A stretch of 39,039 nt of DNA from Jiangella asiatica (GCF_004349065.1 NZ_SMKZ01000060.1:1-39039); one strand, 5' to 3'. Counted from the stretch's first letter, positions 1 through 8,472 are shown. Numbers and translations: made by a program. Notes: generated by a model not told the origin, from the letters alone.

Positions 1-39
1 CCGCCGCCCCGCTCCACCACACCCTTCCCCGCCCCGGGG

Positions 40-100
40 AATGATCACGTTCAGCACGAGATCTCGTGTCGCACCATGCTCGCGAGCATGGTGACGCGCG
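40..100. repeat. Dispersed palindromic element, partial copy 1
   Basis: This holds a perfect 14-bp palindrome CACGAGATCTCGTG at 55-68 and a perfect 22-bp palindrome at 72-93 built on CACCATGCT/AGCATGGTG. The same block recurs at 25876-25933 in the same orientation and at 29895-29936 inverted. Compared with the complete copy it lacks the distal arm. It lies downstream of the dedA-like gene, whose stop is at 124-126. Confidence 0.85.
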
Positions 101-123
101 AAGAAACCTGGTGATGTGCGCGA

Positions 124-792
124 TCAGCAGACGAGCTCGGGGGTCCGTGACGGCGACGGCTCGTCCGGTGCGTTCTCCACGGCGGCGGACCGGGCCCGTT
201 CGGACATGCGCCGCCGGGTGCGCATGACGGTGTGCGCGGCGCCGGCCCACACCCCGACGAGGACCCCGATCGCCGTGCCGATGGCCACCTGCAGCCACAG
301 CGGCGCGTCGGTCACGCTGCCGGTGACGTAGCCGAGGCCGACGGTCCAGCCGGCCCACAGCAGGCAGCCGGTGAGCGCGAAGACGGCGAAGCGTCGCGGC
401 CGCAGCCCCGCGATGCCGGCTGCCGCGGCCACCGCGGTCCGGCCCAGTGGCACGAACCTCGCCGCGATGATGGCGACCGCGCTCGTGGAGCCCAGCCGGT
501 CGTGAGCGCGCCCGATGCCGGCGACGACCCGCCGGCCGAACCTCGTCCGGCTCAGGGCACCGGGCAAAGCCCGCCGGCTGAGCCCGTAGACGGCTAGGTC
601 GCCGCCGATGGCACCGGCCGTGGCCGCGACCACCGCCCACACGACGTCGAGGTGGCCGGCTGCGGCCAGGGCGCCGGCGGAGACGACGAGGACCTCGCCC
701 GGCAGCGCCGGGATCATCGCGTCGATGGCCACGAACGCCGCGATGAGCAGATAGGCGGCGACGGGCACGGTGACGAGAGACAGCAGGTCCAT
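124..792 (-). CDS. DedA/SNARE-associated family membrane protein
   Basis: This is an integral membrane protein of the DedA superfamily, whose members are proposed to be transporters or scramblases that move lipid carriers and support envelope integrity. Visible hallmarks are the N-terminal re-entrant segment with IPALPGEVLVVSAG, then GAIGGDLAVYGLSRR, then RFVPLGRTAVAAAAG, which matches the family F-x-R-x-x-P-x-x-R signature, and two or three C-terminal hydrophobic helices. The tail is charged and cytoplasmic-looking. I prefer the ATG at 792 because AAAGG lies 8 nt upstream; an in-frame GTG at 801 would add three residues. It is transcribed away from tmk and stands alone. The family is clear; the substrate is not. 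Confidence 0.85.
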   Translation of the reverse strand: MDLLSLVTVPVAAYLLIAAFVAIDAMIPALPGEVLVVSAGALAAAGHLDVVWAVVAATAGAIGGDLAVYGLSRRALPGALSRTRFGRRVVAGIGRAHDRLGSTSAVAIIAARFVPLGRTAVAAAAGIAGLRPRRFAVFALTGCLLWAGWTVGLGYVTGSVTDAPLWLQVAIGTAIGVLVGVWAGAAHTVMRTRRRMSERARSAAVENAPDEPSPSRTPELVC

Positions 793-925
793 GACCTCCA
801 CCTTTGTGGCCCGAACCGCTGCGGAGCAACGTCGAGAGGGTGATTTCAGGGATACCTCAGGGTCGATCTCAGGGGTGTCCTCGGGCTACCCCCACCCGTT
901 CCCACCGAGGTCCCCTGCCCTTTCG

Positions 926-999
926 CGTTGATCTTGGAGTAACCGCGGAATCAATCGGGCAATTCACCCTGCGATCCTGCGATAGCTCCAAGATCAACG
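926..999. repeat. Long inverted repeat, 14-bp arms
   Basis: CGTTGATCTTGGAG at 926-939 is exactly complementary to CTCCAAGATCAACG at 986-999, with a 46-bp spacer. It lies between divergent genes, so it is not in the position of a simple terminator. Its build (tGATC-rich arms around an inner segment) resembles the elements at 5864-5913 and 25870-25971, though the sequence differs. Confidence 0.8.
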
Positions 1000-1078
1000 A
1001 GGCCGGGGGTGGGCTGGGGGCACGGCGCGGCGTTGGGGCGAAATCGGGATCGTGTGAGGGACTGTCGGTGCGATTCAC

Positions 1079-1084
1079 TACGCT
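1079..1084 (+). promoter_or_regulatory. Probable -10 box (TACGCT) of leaderless tmk transcript
   Basis: TACGCT lies 6 nt before the GTG at 1091 and no Shine-Dalgarno sequence precedes that codon, which fits transcription starting at the start codon. Confidence 0.5.
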
Positions 1085-1090
1085 GGCGAC

Positions 1091-1747
1091 GTGACCGGAC
1101 CGCGAGGGCTGTTCGTCGCCTTCGAGGGCGGCGACGGAGCAGGCAAGACCACTCAGCAGAGGCTGCTCGCCGAGCACCTGCGCGCCGAGGGTTGCGACGA
1201 CGTCCTCGTCACTCGCGAACCGGGCGACTCCCGCATCGGTCCCCAGGTTCGGGCCATCGTGCTCGACGGTGGCGAGCTCGACCCGCGGGCCGAGGCGCTG
1301 CTCTTCGCCGCCGACCGCGCAGACCACGTCGCGCACCTCATCCGCCCGGCCCTCGATCGTGGCGCCATCGTGCTGGTCGACCGCTACATCGACTCCTCGA
1401 TCGCCTACCAGGGCGAGGGCCGCGGGCTGGGCCGGGACCAGATCGCCGCGCTGTCACAGTTCGCCACCCAGGGACTGCTGCCCGACCTCACCGTCGTCCT
1501 CGACCTGGACGAGGAGGCCCGGCGCGAGCGCATGGAGCGGCAGGGCAGCGCCGACCGCATCGAGCGCGAGCCGGGCCACGTGCACGAGCGGGTGCGCCGG
1601 GCCTTCCTCGACCTCGCCGCCGCGGCGCCGGAGCGCTACCTCGTCGTCGACGCCGCCCGCCCGCCGCAGGACGTGGCCGCCGACATCGCCGTCGCTGTGG
1701 CGCGTGCCCGACCAGTGCAGCGCAACGGCAAAGTGGTGCGCTCATGA
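1091..1747 (+). CDS. tmk: Thymidylate kinase
   Basis: Thymidylate kinase phosphorylates dTMP to dTDP with ATP, an essential step of dTTP supply in the cytoplasm. The 218-residue protein opens with the P-loop GGDGAGKTT (residues 13-21), carries the DRYIDSSIAYQG motif that holds the dTMP site near residue 98, and has an arginine-containing LID segment (RQGSADRIE). Length is normal for bacterial Tmk. The GTG start sits 6 nt after a TACGCT box without a ribosome site, so the mRNA is probably leaderless. The stop overlaps the ATG of holB (ATGA), so the two are translationally coupled; this tmk-holB pairing is common in bacteria. Confidence 0.97.
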   Translation: MTGPRGLFVAFEGGDGAGKTTQQRLLAEHLRAEGCDDVLVTREPGDSRIGPQVRAIVLDGGELDPRAEALLFAADRADHVAHLIRPALDRGAIVLVDRYIDSSIAYQGEGRGLGRDQIAALSQFATQGLLPDLTVVLDLDEEARRERMERQGSADRIEREPGHVHERVRRAFLDLAAAAPERYLVVDAARPPQDVAADIAVAVARARPVQRNGKVVRS

Positions 1748-2901
1748 GTGTCTGGAACGCCGTCGTCGGGCAGAGCGTCGTGCCCGCGCTCCAGCGCACC
1801 GTCGCCGACGCCGCCGGCTACCTCACCGGCGGGCCACGTGGCTCCATGACGCACGCCTGGCTCTTCACCGGGCCGCCCGGGTCCGGTCGCTCGGTGGTGG
1901 CGCGGGCGTTCTCGGCCGCGCTGCAGTGCCCCAATGAGGGCTGCGGGGTCTGCTCCGACTGCGCCGACGTCCGCGCGCGCACCCACCCCGACGTCGCCAG
2001 CCTCGTCACGCAGGGCCTGAACATCCGCATCAGCCAGGTCCGCGACCTCGTGCCGCGTGCGGCGCTGCGGCCGGCCCGCGGCCGCTGGCAGGTCGTGGTC
2101 GTCGAGGACGCCGACCGGCTCGGCGAGGACGCCGCCGACGCACTGCTGCTGTCGGTCGAGGAGCCCCCGGAGCGGACGGTGTGGATGCTGTGTGCGCCCA
2201 CCGCCGAGGACATCGTGCCCACCATCCGTTCCCGCTGCCGGGTGGTGCAGCTTCGCACGCCCCCGTACGCCGACGTCGCGCGGTTTCTGGCCGACACCCA
2301 GAGCGTCGACCTCGAGACCGCCGAGTTCGCCGCCCGGGCGTCGCAGGGGCACGTGGGCCGCGCCCGTGCGCTGGCCACCGATCCCGAGGTGCGCTCCCGC
2401 CGGGCCGAGGTCCTGCGGCTGCCGTTCGACCTCGCCGACATCCGGCAGTGCCTCGACGCCGCGGCCAACCTCGTCGAGGCGGCCAAGGCCGACGCAGAGA
2501 AGCACTGCGACGCTCTGGACGAGCGCGAGGTCGAGGAGCTGCGCAAGGCCCTCGGCGCCGGCACCACCGGCCGCAAGCCGCGCAACATGGAGGCGGCGGT
2601 CAAAGAGCTGGAGCGTGAGCAGAAACTGCGCCGTACCCGGGTCCAGCGCGACTCCATCGACCGTGCCCTGGTCGACGTCCTGGCGCTCTACCGCGACGTC
2701 ATGATGCTCCAGCTGGGCGTGCGCACCGAGCTGGTCAACGAGGAGATGCGCCCGTCCATCGACCGGCTGGCCCGGTCCGGGTCGTCGGCCGCGACGCTGC
2801 GGCGCATGGAGGCGGTGGTCGCGGCCCGCGAGGCGCTGCAGGCCAACGCACTGCCGCTGCTGGCGCTGGAGTCAATGGCGCTGGCGCTGCGCGAGGGCTG
2901 A
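1744..2901 (+). CDS. holB: DNA polymerase III subunit delta' (clamp loader)
   Basis: Delta' is a stator subunit of the clamp loader that places the sliding clamp on primed DNA. The 385-residue protein has an AAA+ fold: the P-loop GPPGSGRS (residues 43-50) has Arg where the ATP-binding Lys would be, as expected for a non-hydrolysing delta' subunit. A zinc module of four cysteines follows (C62, C67, C70, C73), then a Walker-B-like VEDADRL and an SRCR motif. A charged stretch around residues 245-300 is longer than in E. coli. The ATG at 1744 overlaps the tmk stop; the frame is open further upstream but that part is only tmk read in another frame. Confidence 0.95.
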   Translation: MSVWNAVVGQSVVPALQRTVADAAGYLTGGPRGSMTHAWLFTGPPGSGRSVVARAFSAALQCPNEGCGVCSDCADVRARTHPDVASLVTQGLNIRISQVRDLVPRAALRPARGRWQVVVVEDADRLGEDAADALLLSVEEPPERTVWMLCAPTAEDIVPTIRSRCRVVQLRTPPYADVARFLADTQSVDLETAEFAARASQGHVGRARALATDPEVRSRRAEVLRLPFDLADIRQCLDAAANLVEAAKADAEKHCDALDEREVEELRKALGAGTTGRKPRNMEAAVKELEREQKLRRTRVQRDSIDRALVDVLALYRDVMMLQLGVRTELVNEEMRPSIDRLARSGSSAATLRRMEAVVAAREALQANALPLLALESMALALREG

Positions 2902-2942
2902 GACCGCGGGAGGCACCGGCGGGAGGCACCGGCGTCGCGGGT

Positions 2943-2948
2943 TAGGGT
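2943..2948 (+). promoter_or_regulatory. Probable -10 box (TAGGGT), leaderless start
   Basis: TAGGGT lies 7 nt before the GTG at 2956, in the 54-bp gap after holB, and there is no ribosome binding site. Confidence 0.5.
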
Positions 2949-2955
2949 CGGCGCT

Positions 2956-3738
2956 GTGGACGATGCCGCTGGGCCGTGGGAACTCGTGGAGTCGCTGCGC
3001 CGATGGGCCGCCGGCACACCGTGGTGCGACTGGCTGGAGCTCGCCGGCTCCCTCGCCCGCGACGCCGGTGACGCGCTGTCCGACATCGACGCCGGCCTCG
3101 GCGTGGTGCTCGACGGCGTCTCCTACGACGACCGCCGCGACGCCGTCCTGACCGCGGCTCGCACGTTCACCGTCGTCGCCGACGAGCACGTCCAGCGGCT
3201 CGGGACCCCCGAGCGGCCGGCGGACCACCTGATCCTGCAGTACGCCGACGGCCGCCAGCTCAGCCTGGTGGTCATGCCGGCGGAGAACCGTCCCGGCCTG
3301 CCGCCGGGGGCGCGGGCGCTGCTGGACCGCTCGGACCGGCTGGCGCAGCCCTACGAGCCGCCCACGCTGCTGGCCACCGACGAGCAACGGCGCGAGTGGG
3401 CGTTCCTCGCCTGGTGGGGACTCTCCGACGTCGCCAAGCACGCGGGCCGCGGCAGGATCTGGCGCGCGGTGGAGTCGCTGCACGATGCCCGGTCCGCGGC
3501 GTGGCAGCTGCACGCGGCGGCGGCCGGCGTCGACTATCCGTCGTTCGGCGCGGTCAGCGTGGAGAACGCCGGCCTGCCGGCACCGGCCGGGATCGAGCAC
3601 ACGCTGCCAGCCGCGGCTGCTCCCGAGGCGTTACTCGCCGCGGCCCGCGCGCTGGCGTCGGTGCTGGACCCGCTGACCGAGCGGTACGCCGTCGACGGGG
3701 TCCGGGCCGAGGCCCTGCGCCGTCTGGCCGCGGGCTGA
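2956..3738 (+). CDS. Nucleotidyltransferase-domain protein
   Basis: This 260-residue cytoplasmic protein has the polymerase-beta-type nucleotidyltransferase signature at the right spacing: G31-S32, ten residues, then D43-I-D45. Such enzymes transfer a nucleotide to a small molecule, tRNA or protein. The C-terminal half is helical and alanine-rich, as in aminoglycoside adenylyltransferase-like proteins, but nothing fixes the acceptor. It follows holB by 54 bp with its own probable leaderless promoter, so it need not belong to the tmk-holB operon. Antibiotic modification is possible from the fold alone but should not be assumed. Confidence 0.7.
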   Translation: MDDAAGPWELVESLRRWAAGTPWCDWLELAGSLARDAGDALSDIDAGLGVVLDGVSYDDRRDAVLTAARTFTVVADEHVQRLGTPERPADHLILQYADGRQLSLVVMPAENRPGLPPGARALLDRSDRLAQPYEPPTLLATDEQRREWAFLAWWGLSDVAKHAGRGRIWRAVESLHDARSAAWQLHAAAAGVDYPSFGAVSVENAGLPAPAGIEHTLPAAAAPEALLAAARALASVLDPLTERYAVDGVRAEALRRLAAG

Positions 3739-3856
3739 CCCCGCGCGGCCTCGCTCCCGGATGCCGGCCGTTCGCCTGGACGGCACCGGCCGGTCACCTG
3801 GGTCCTCTAGCGTCCGCACGGTTGTCTGTCGTGCAGTCGACTCCTGGGGGGCTCCA

Positions 3857-5866
3857 GTGGGCAGGTCGCGTCCATCGAACATCCGTGTCGCCGTCATGGC
3901 GGTGGCGGGCCTGGCACTCACCGGCGCGTTCGCGCTGCCGGCGTCGGCCCGCATCGTCGACGAGCCGGTCGGCCACTCCGCGGCGGACGCCGGCCTCGCG
4001 CTGACGCCGTTCGGCACGTACGAGACCGGCATCGTCGACGAGGGTGCCGCCGAGATCGTCAGCTTCGACGCCGGCTCCCGGCGGCTGTTCGTCGTCAACG
4101 CCGCACAGGCCGTCGTCGAGGTTCTCGATGTCGCCGACCCGGCCGCGCCGGCCAAGCTGTTCGACCTGCCGACCGCGGGGACCCCGTCCGGTGACGGATC
4201 GACGGTGCCGGCGAAGGGTGTCGCGAACTCCGTCGACGTCCGCGCCGACGGCCTGGGCGCGGTCGCCGTCGAGGCACCGGACAAGACCGACGCCGGCTGG
4301 GTGGTCTTCTTCGACGCCCGCAGCGACGACGGCGCCGCCCTCGGCGCGGTGCGAGTCGGCGCACTGCCGGACATGCTGACGTTCACCCCCGACGGCGCGC
4401 ACCTGCTCGTCGCGAACGAGGGCGAACCGGCCGAGGACTACTCCGCCGACCCCGAGGGCTCGGTCGCGGTGGTCGCCGTCGGCGACGAGGTCGCGGCGCC
4501 GGAGCAGGACGCCGTCGCAATCGCGGACTTCCACGAGTTCGAGGAGGGCGGCTCGCTGCCGCTCCCCGGCGGCGTGCGCATCTACGGCGGTCGCGAGGAC
4601 GCCGGCACCGGCACCCCGGACCGTCCGGTCTCGGAGAACCTCGAGCCGGAGTACATCACCGTCGCCGGTGGCCACGCCTACGCCACGCTGCAGGAAGCGA
4701 ACGCCGTCGCCGTCGTCGACATCGAGTCCGCCACCGTCATGGGCATCTGGTCGCTCGGGTTCAAGAACCACCACGGCGCCGGTGCCGGGCTCGACCCGTC
4801 GGACGAGGACGGCGGCATCGCCATCGACACCTGGCCGGTGTTCGGCATGTACCAGCCGGATGGGGTCGCAAGCTACACCGCGGGCGGCGAGACCTACCTC
4901 GTCACCGCGAACGAGGGCGACACCCGCGACTGGGAGGCCTACAGCGAGGTCGCGCGGGTCGGTGACCTCGGAGAGGACGGCCTGCCGCCGGTCTGCGAGG
5001 GCATGGAGACGTTCCTCGGCGACGAGGGCCTCGGCCGGCTGAACGTCACGACCGCGACCGGGCTGTCCCCGAACGGCGACTGCTTCACCGCCCTCTACTC
5101 CAACGGTGCACGGTCGTTCTCGATCTGGACCACTGACGGCGAGCGGGTCTTCGACTCCGGCCAGCAGCTCGAGGAGATCACCGCGGCGGCCGCGCCGGAC
5201 TTCTTCAACTCCAACCACACCGAGTCCAACCTCGAGGGCCGAAGCGACGACAAGGGCCCGGAGCCCGAGGGCGTCGTCGTCGGCGAGGTCGGCGACCGGA
5301 CCTACGCGTTCATCGGCTTCGAGCGGGTCAGCGGCGTGGCGGTCTTCGACATCACGACGCCGGCCGAGGCCTCCTTCGTCACCTACGTCAACAACCGCGA
5401 CTTCTCGGTGTCGGTCGAGGACGGCGGTGCGGTCGCCGACGCGGGCGACCTCGGGCCGGAGGGCCTGGAGTTCATCCCGGCCGACGCGTCCCCGGTGCCG
5501 GGCACAGCGCTGCTGGCCGTCGGCAACGAGGTCTCCGGCTCGACCACGCTCTACCGGATCGACGAGGTCGACGACGGCGGCGACGGTGACGAGTCCGGTG
5601 GCGACGAGTCCGGTGGTGACGAGTCCGGTGGTGACGAGTCCGGTGGTGACGAGTCCGGCGGCGACGAGCCCGGCGGTGACGAGTCCGGCGGCGGCGGCGG
5701 TGTGAGCGGCGGCGGCGGCGGTGTGAGCGGCGGCGACGGCGGTGTGAGCGGCGGCGACGGCGAGGAACTGCCTGACACGGGCGCCGGGGCGACGCTGGTC
5801 GCTCTCGCGGGTGTGCTGCTCGTCGCAAGCGGTGCCGTCGTGGTGTCACGCCGACCAACCCCATGA
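3857..5866 (+). CDS. Secreted LPXTG-anchored choice-of-anchor-I beta-propeller protein
   Basis: The 669-residue product has a Sec signal peptide (VAVMAVAGLALTGAFALPASA), then about 520 residues of WD40/YncE-like beta-propeller of the kind annotated as choice-of-anchor I, seen in extracellular esterase- or phosphatase-associated proteins. A low-complexity wall-spanning linker follows: DESGG repeats and then glycine-rich GGGGGVS repeats. The end is a sortase signal, LPDTG, a hydrophobic helix and a short RR tail, so it should be covalently attached to peptidoglycan. The GTG at 3857 is chosen because a G-rich ribosome site (GGGGGG, 3845-3851) and the signal peptide follow directly; the frame extends upstream to 3761 without signal-peptide character. 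The stop codon lies inside the left arm of the hairpin at 5864. Confidence 0.85.
   Translation: MGRSRPSNIRVAVMAVAGLALTGAFALPASARIVDEPVGHSAADAGLALTPFGTYETGIVDEGAAEIVSFDAGSRRLFVVNAAQAVVEVLDVADPAAPAKLFDLPTAGTPSGDGSTVPAKGVANSVDVRADGLGAVAVEAPDKTDAGWVVFFDARSDDGAALGAVRVGALPDMLTFTPDGAHLLVANEGEPAEDYSADPEGSVAVVAVGDEVAAPEQDAVAIADFHEFEEGGSLPLPGGVRIYGGREDAGTGTPDRPVSENLEPEYITVAGGHAYATLQEANAVAVVDIESATVMGIWSLGFKNHHGAGAGLDPSDEDGGIAIDTWPVFGMYQPDGVASYTAGGETYLVTANEGDTRDWEAYSEVARVGDLGEDGLPPVCEGMETFLGDEGLGRLNVTTATGLSPNGDCFTALYSNGARSFSIWTTDGERVFDSGQQLEEITAAAAPDFFNSNHTESNLEGRSDDKGPEPEGVVVGEVGDRTYAFIGFERVSGVAVFDITTPAEASFVTYVNNRDFSVSVEDGGAVADAGDLGPEGLEFIPADASPVPGTALLAVGNEVSGSTTLYRIDEVDDGGDGDESGGDESGGDESGGDESGGDESGGDEPGGDESGGGGGVSGGGGGVSGGDGGVSGGDGEELPDTGAGATLVALAGVLLVASGAVVVSRRPTP
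5588..5762 (+). repeat. Tandem coding repeats in the LPXTG protein linker
   Basis: About seven 15-bp units of the GACGAGTCCGGTGGT type (5588-5690) are followed by three 18-bp units of the GGCGGCGGCGGTGTGAGC type (5692-5760). They encode the acidic and glycine-rich wall-spanning linker. Perfect in-frame repeats of this kind are prone to length variation between strains. Confidence 0.85.
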
Positions 5867-5913
5867 TCATCAACGATCTCGGGTGTGATGACGCCCACCA
5901 TCGTTGATGATCA
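5864..5913. repeat. Long inverted repeat, 14-bp arms; possible terminator
   Basis: TGATCATCAACGAT (5864-5877) is exactly complementary to ATCGTTGATGATCA (5900-5913), with a 22-nt loop. The first three bases are the stop codon of the LPXTG gene. As RNA it forms a stable hairpin, so it may end transcription, but no T-run follows and its build matches the other dispersed inverted repeats in this window. Confidence 0.8.
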
Positions 5914-5956
5914 AGGGAGAGCGGGCGGGGATGAGGTGTGAGATCGGCCGACCGCT

Positions 5957-5962
5957 TAGGGT
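5957..5962 (+). promoter_or_regulatory. Probable -10 box (TAGGGT), leaderless start
   Basis: TAGGGT lies 6 nt before the GTG at 5969. This is the same hexamer as at 2943. Confidence 0.5.
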
Positions 5963-5968
5963 AGGTCC

Positions 5969-6883
5969 GTGAGCATGGTGATGGCAGTGGCCTTCACCCG
6001 GTACGGGAGGCTCTACTACCTCGACCCGGGTGAGCATGCTCCACGCGTCGGCGACAAGGTGCTCGTCCCTACCGACGACGGTCCTGAGGTCGCCGAGTGC
6101 GTGTGGGCACCGCAGTGGGTCAGCGACGACATCGGCGGGCTGCCGGTGTGCGAGGGCCTGGCCACCGAGAAGCATCTGGAGCGTGAGGAGCGCAACCGCC
6201 GCCGCCGGGCGGAGATCCGGGTGGCCGCTCGCCGGCTCATCCGGCACCACGGGTTGCCCATGAAGATCGTCGGCGTCGACTACGTCGACACCAGGCCCGA
6301 CGTCGACCAGCTGGTCACCGTCTACTTCAGCGCGCCGCACCGGGTCGACTTCCGCGAGCTGGTGCGCGACCTCGCCCGCACCCTCCGCGCCCGCATCGAC
6401 CTGCGCCAGCTCGGCGCCCGCGACGAAGCGCGCGTCCAGGGCGGCATCGGGCCGTGCGGACGCGACACCTGCTGCTCCACGTTCCTCACCGACTTCGAGC
6501 CGGTCAGCGTGCGCATGGCCAAGGAACAGGACCTGCCGCTCAACCCGCTCAAGATCTCCGGTGCCTGCGGCCGGCTGATGTGCTGTCTCAAGTACGAGCA
6601 CCCGCTCTACCAGGACTTCAAGCGCAGCGTGCCCACGGTCGGCTGCGACGTCACCACCGACGACGGCGTCGAGGGCACCGTCGTCGCCTACAACGTGCCG
6701 GCCGAGACCGTCTACATCCGCGACCGCGAGACCGGCCGCCGGGTCGCCTGCCCGAAGGCCAGTGTTTGCGGCTCGCGGCAGGCATACGAGGGCGCGGTGG
6801 CGCAGGGCATGCGGCGCACTCCGGACGCCGACGACACCGACGTCCTGGACACCGACGAGCTCGACTCGGGGGAGAACCTGTGA
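5969..6883 (+). CDS. PSP1 domain protein (RicT/YaaT-like)
   Basis: PSP1-domain proteins such as Bacillus RicT (YaaT) join a complex that controls mRNA maturation and development; in actinobacteria the role is not settled. The 304-residue protein shows the PSP1 core with two paired-cysteine motifs, CGRDTCCSTF (from C163) and CGRLMCCLKYEH, which in RicT help bind an iron-sulfur cluster. The C-terminus is acidic. The GTG at 5969 follows a TAGGGT box; ATGs at 5975 and 5981 are alternatives that change the N-terminus by only a few residues. Its stop overlaps the next gene's GTG by 4 bp. PSP1 genes are often found near tmk-holB, so this looks like an ancestral neighbourhood with later insertions. 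Confidence 0.9.
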   Translation: MSMVMAVAFTRYGRLYYLDPGEHAPRVGDKVLVPTDDGPEVAECVWAPQWVSDDIGGLPVCEGLATEKHLEREERNRRRRAEIRVAARRLIRHHGLPMKIVGVDYVDTRPDVDQLVTVYFSAPHRVDFRELVRDLARTLRARIDLRQLGARDEARVQGGIGPCGRDTCCSTFLTDFEPVSVRMAKEQDLPLNPLKISGACGRLMCCLKYEHPLYQDFKRSVPTVGCDVTTDDGVEGTVVAYNVPAETVYIRDRETGRRVACPKASVCGSRQAYEGAVAQGMRRTPDADDTDVLDTDELDSGENL

Positions 6884-8454
6884 GACTTCGGACCGTGGCC
6901 GGGCTGCTGGCGGCCACCGCGGTCGCCGCGGCCGGTTGTCAGGCCGATCCGGAGGACGGCGGTCAGCGGGAGGACCCGCCGGGCGAGTCCACGCCCGCAC
7001 CGGACGCCACCGAGGGCGTCGAGCCGGAGCTCGCCGAGTTCTACACCCAATCCCTGGACTGGGAGTCGTGCGGCCAGGACTTCCAGTGCTCGACCGTCAG
7101 GGTGCCGGTCGACTACGACGATCCCGGCGGTGACACCATCGAGCTGGCCTTGCTGCGCGCCCCCGCTACCGGCGAGGAAAGGCTCGGCTCGCTGCTGGTC
7201 AACCCCGGCGGGCCCGGTGCGTCGGGGGTCGAGTACGCGCAGCAGACCTTCTCGGTGGCATCGGAGCAGGTGCGCGAGCGCTACGACATCGTCGGCTTCG
7301 ACCCACGCGGCGTCGGCCAGTCCGCTCCCATCGACTGCCTCGACGACGCGCAGCTGGACGAGTACATCTCCGCCGACGCCTCGCCGGACGACGACGCCGA
7401 GATCGCGGCGATGCAGGAGTCCATCGAGGACCTCGCGGCCGGCTGCGAGGCCCGCTCCGGCGACCTCCTGCCGCACCTCGGCACCGTCAACGTCGCTCGC
7501 GACCTCGACGTGCTGCGGGCGGCGCTGGGCGACGAGCAGCTGAACTACCTGGGCAAGTCCTACGGCACCTACATCGGCGCCATCTACGCCGACCTGTTCC
7601 CCGAGCGGGCGGGCCGGCTGGTGCTCGACGGCGCCATCGACCCCACGCTGACCGGTGACGACCTCGCCCTGGGTCAGGCGCACGGTTTCGAGCGCGCGCT
7701 ATCGGCCTTCCTGACCTGGTGCTTCGAGCAGGACAGCTGCGCCGTCGGCTCCTCGGAGGCCGAGGCCCGGCAGGCCATCGAAGGGCTACTGGACCAGGCC
7801 GACCAGGAACCGCTGCCCACCGACGACGAGAACCGCCCGCTGACGGAGTCGCTAGCCTTCTACGGCATCATCCTGCCGCTGTACCTGACCGCCGACGAGG
7901 GCTACCCACCGCTGAACGAGGCGCTCGACCTCGCGCTCACCGAGGACGACGGCACACTGTTGCTGACGTTCGCCGACGTCTACCTCGAGCGCAGCACCGA
8001 CGGCCAGTACGCCGGCAACCAGAACGAGGTCATCGGCGTCGTCAACTGCCTCGACCACCCGGAGGTCGCCACGGTCGACGAGGTCCGCGCCGGGTTGTCG
8101 GCCTTCGAGGAGGCCTCGCCGATCTTCGGCCCGTTCCTCGCCTGGGGCGGGCTGTCCTGTGGCCCGCTGCTGGACGATGCCGGCGGCGCGCCAACCGGCA
8201 CACCGACCCCGTCGGCACCGGCCACCGCCGAGGGCGCCGCACCCATCCTCGTCGTCGGCACCACCGGCGACCCCGCGACGCCGTACGAGTGGGCGCAGGC
8301 GCTGGCCGACCAGCTGTCCTCCGGGGTGTTGCTCAGCTACGAGGGCGCCGTGCACACCGCCTACCTCGCCGGCAGCGACTGCGTCGACGAGGTGGTCGAC
8401 GCGTATCTGCTGGCCGGCACCGTGCCCGAAGACGGCCTGAGCTGCGCGGCGTGA
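6880..8454 (+). CDS. Alpha/beta hydrolase lipoprotein, TAP-type (S33 peptidase-like)
   Basis: This is a secreted, membrane-anchored serine hydrolase of the tripeptidyl-aminopeptidase type (like Streptomyces SlpD/SlpE), expected to release short peptides from protein N-termini. The 524-residue product has a lipoprotein signal with lipobox VAAAGC, then an oxyanion motif NPGGPGASG, the GFDPRGVGQS strand, nucleophile S227 in GKSYGTY, D464 in TTGDPATPY and H492 in GAVHTAY, completing the triad. The C-terminal TAP-like domain has the usual paired cysteines. The GTG start overlaps the stop of the PSP1 gene (GTGA), indicating coupled translation. The frame continues upstream inside the PSP1 gene, but only the 6880 start gives a signal peptide. 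Confidence 0.9.
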   Translation: MRLRTVAGLLAATAVAAAGCQADPEDGGQREDPPGESTPAPDATEGVEPELAEFYTQSLDWESCGQDFQCSTVRVPVDYDDPGGDTIELALLRAPATGEERLGSLLVNPGGPGASGVEYAQQTFSVASEQVRERYDIVGFDPRGVGQSAPIDCLDDAQLDEYISADASPDDDAEIAAMQESIEDLAAGCEARSGDLLPHLGTVNVARDLDVLRAALGDEQLNYLGKSYGTYIGAIYADLFPERAGRLVLDGAIDPTLTGDDLALGQAHGFERALSAFLTWCFEQDSCAVGSSEAEARQAIEGLLDQADQEPLPTDDENRPLTESLAFYGIILPLYLTADEGYPPLNEALDLALTEDDGTLLLTFADVYLERSTDGQYAGNQNEVIGVVNCLDHPEVATVDEVRAGLSAFEEASPIFGPFLAWGGLSCGPLLDDAGGAPTGTPTPSAPATAEGAAPILVVGTTGDPATPYEWAQALADQLSSGVLLSYEGAVHTAYLAGSDCVDEVVDAYLLAGTVPEDGLSCAA

Positions 8455-8472
8455 ATTGGCGGAGAGTATGCG

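Larger units (their letters stand above)
793..1090. other. Divergent intergenic region upstream of tmk
   Basis: This 298-bp divergent spacer shows no convincing gene. It contains a long inverted repeat (926-939 with 986-999) and, at its right end, a TACGCT -10 box for tmk. Flanking C-rich and G-rich tracts (about 888-904 and 1003-1020) are roughly complementary and could extend the pairing outside the 14-bp arms. Short frames across the region look like non-coding shadows. Confidence 0.6.

Noticed and set aside
1009-1743. N-terminal extension of holB in frame back to 1009
   Set aside because: The extension translates to Arg-rich text that is the tmk gene in another frame; the true start is the ATG at 1744.
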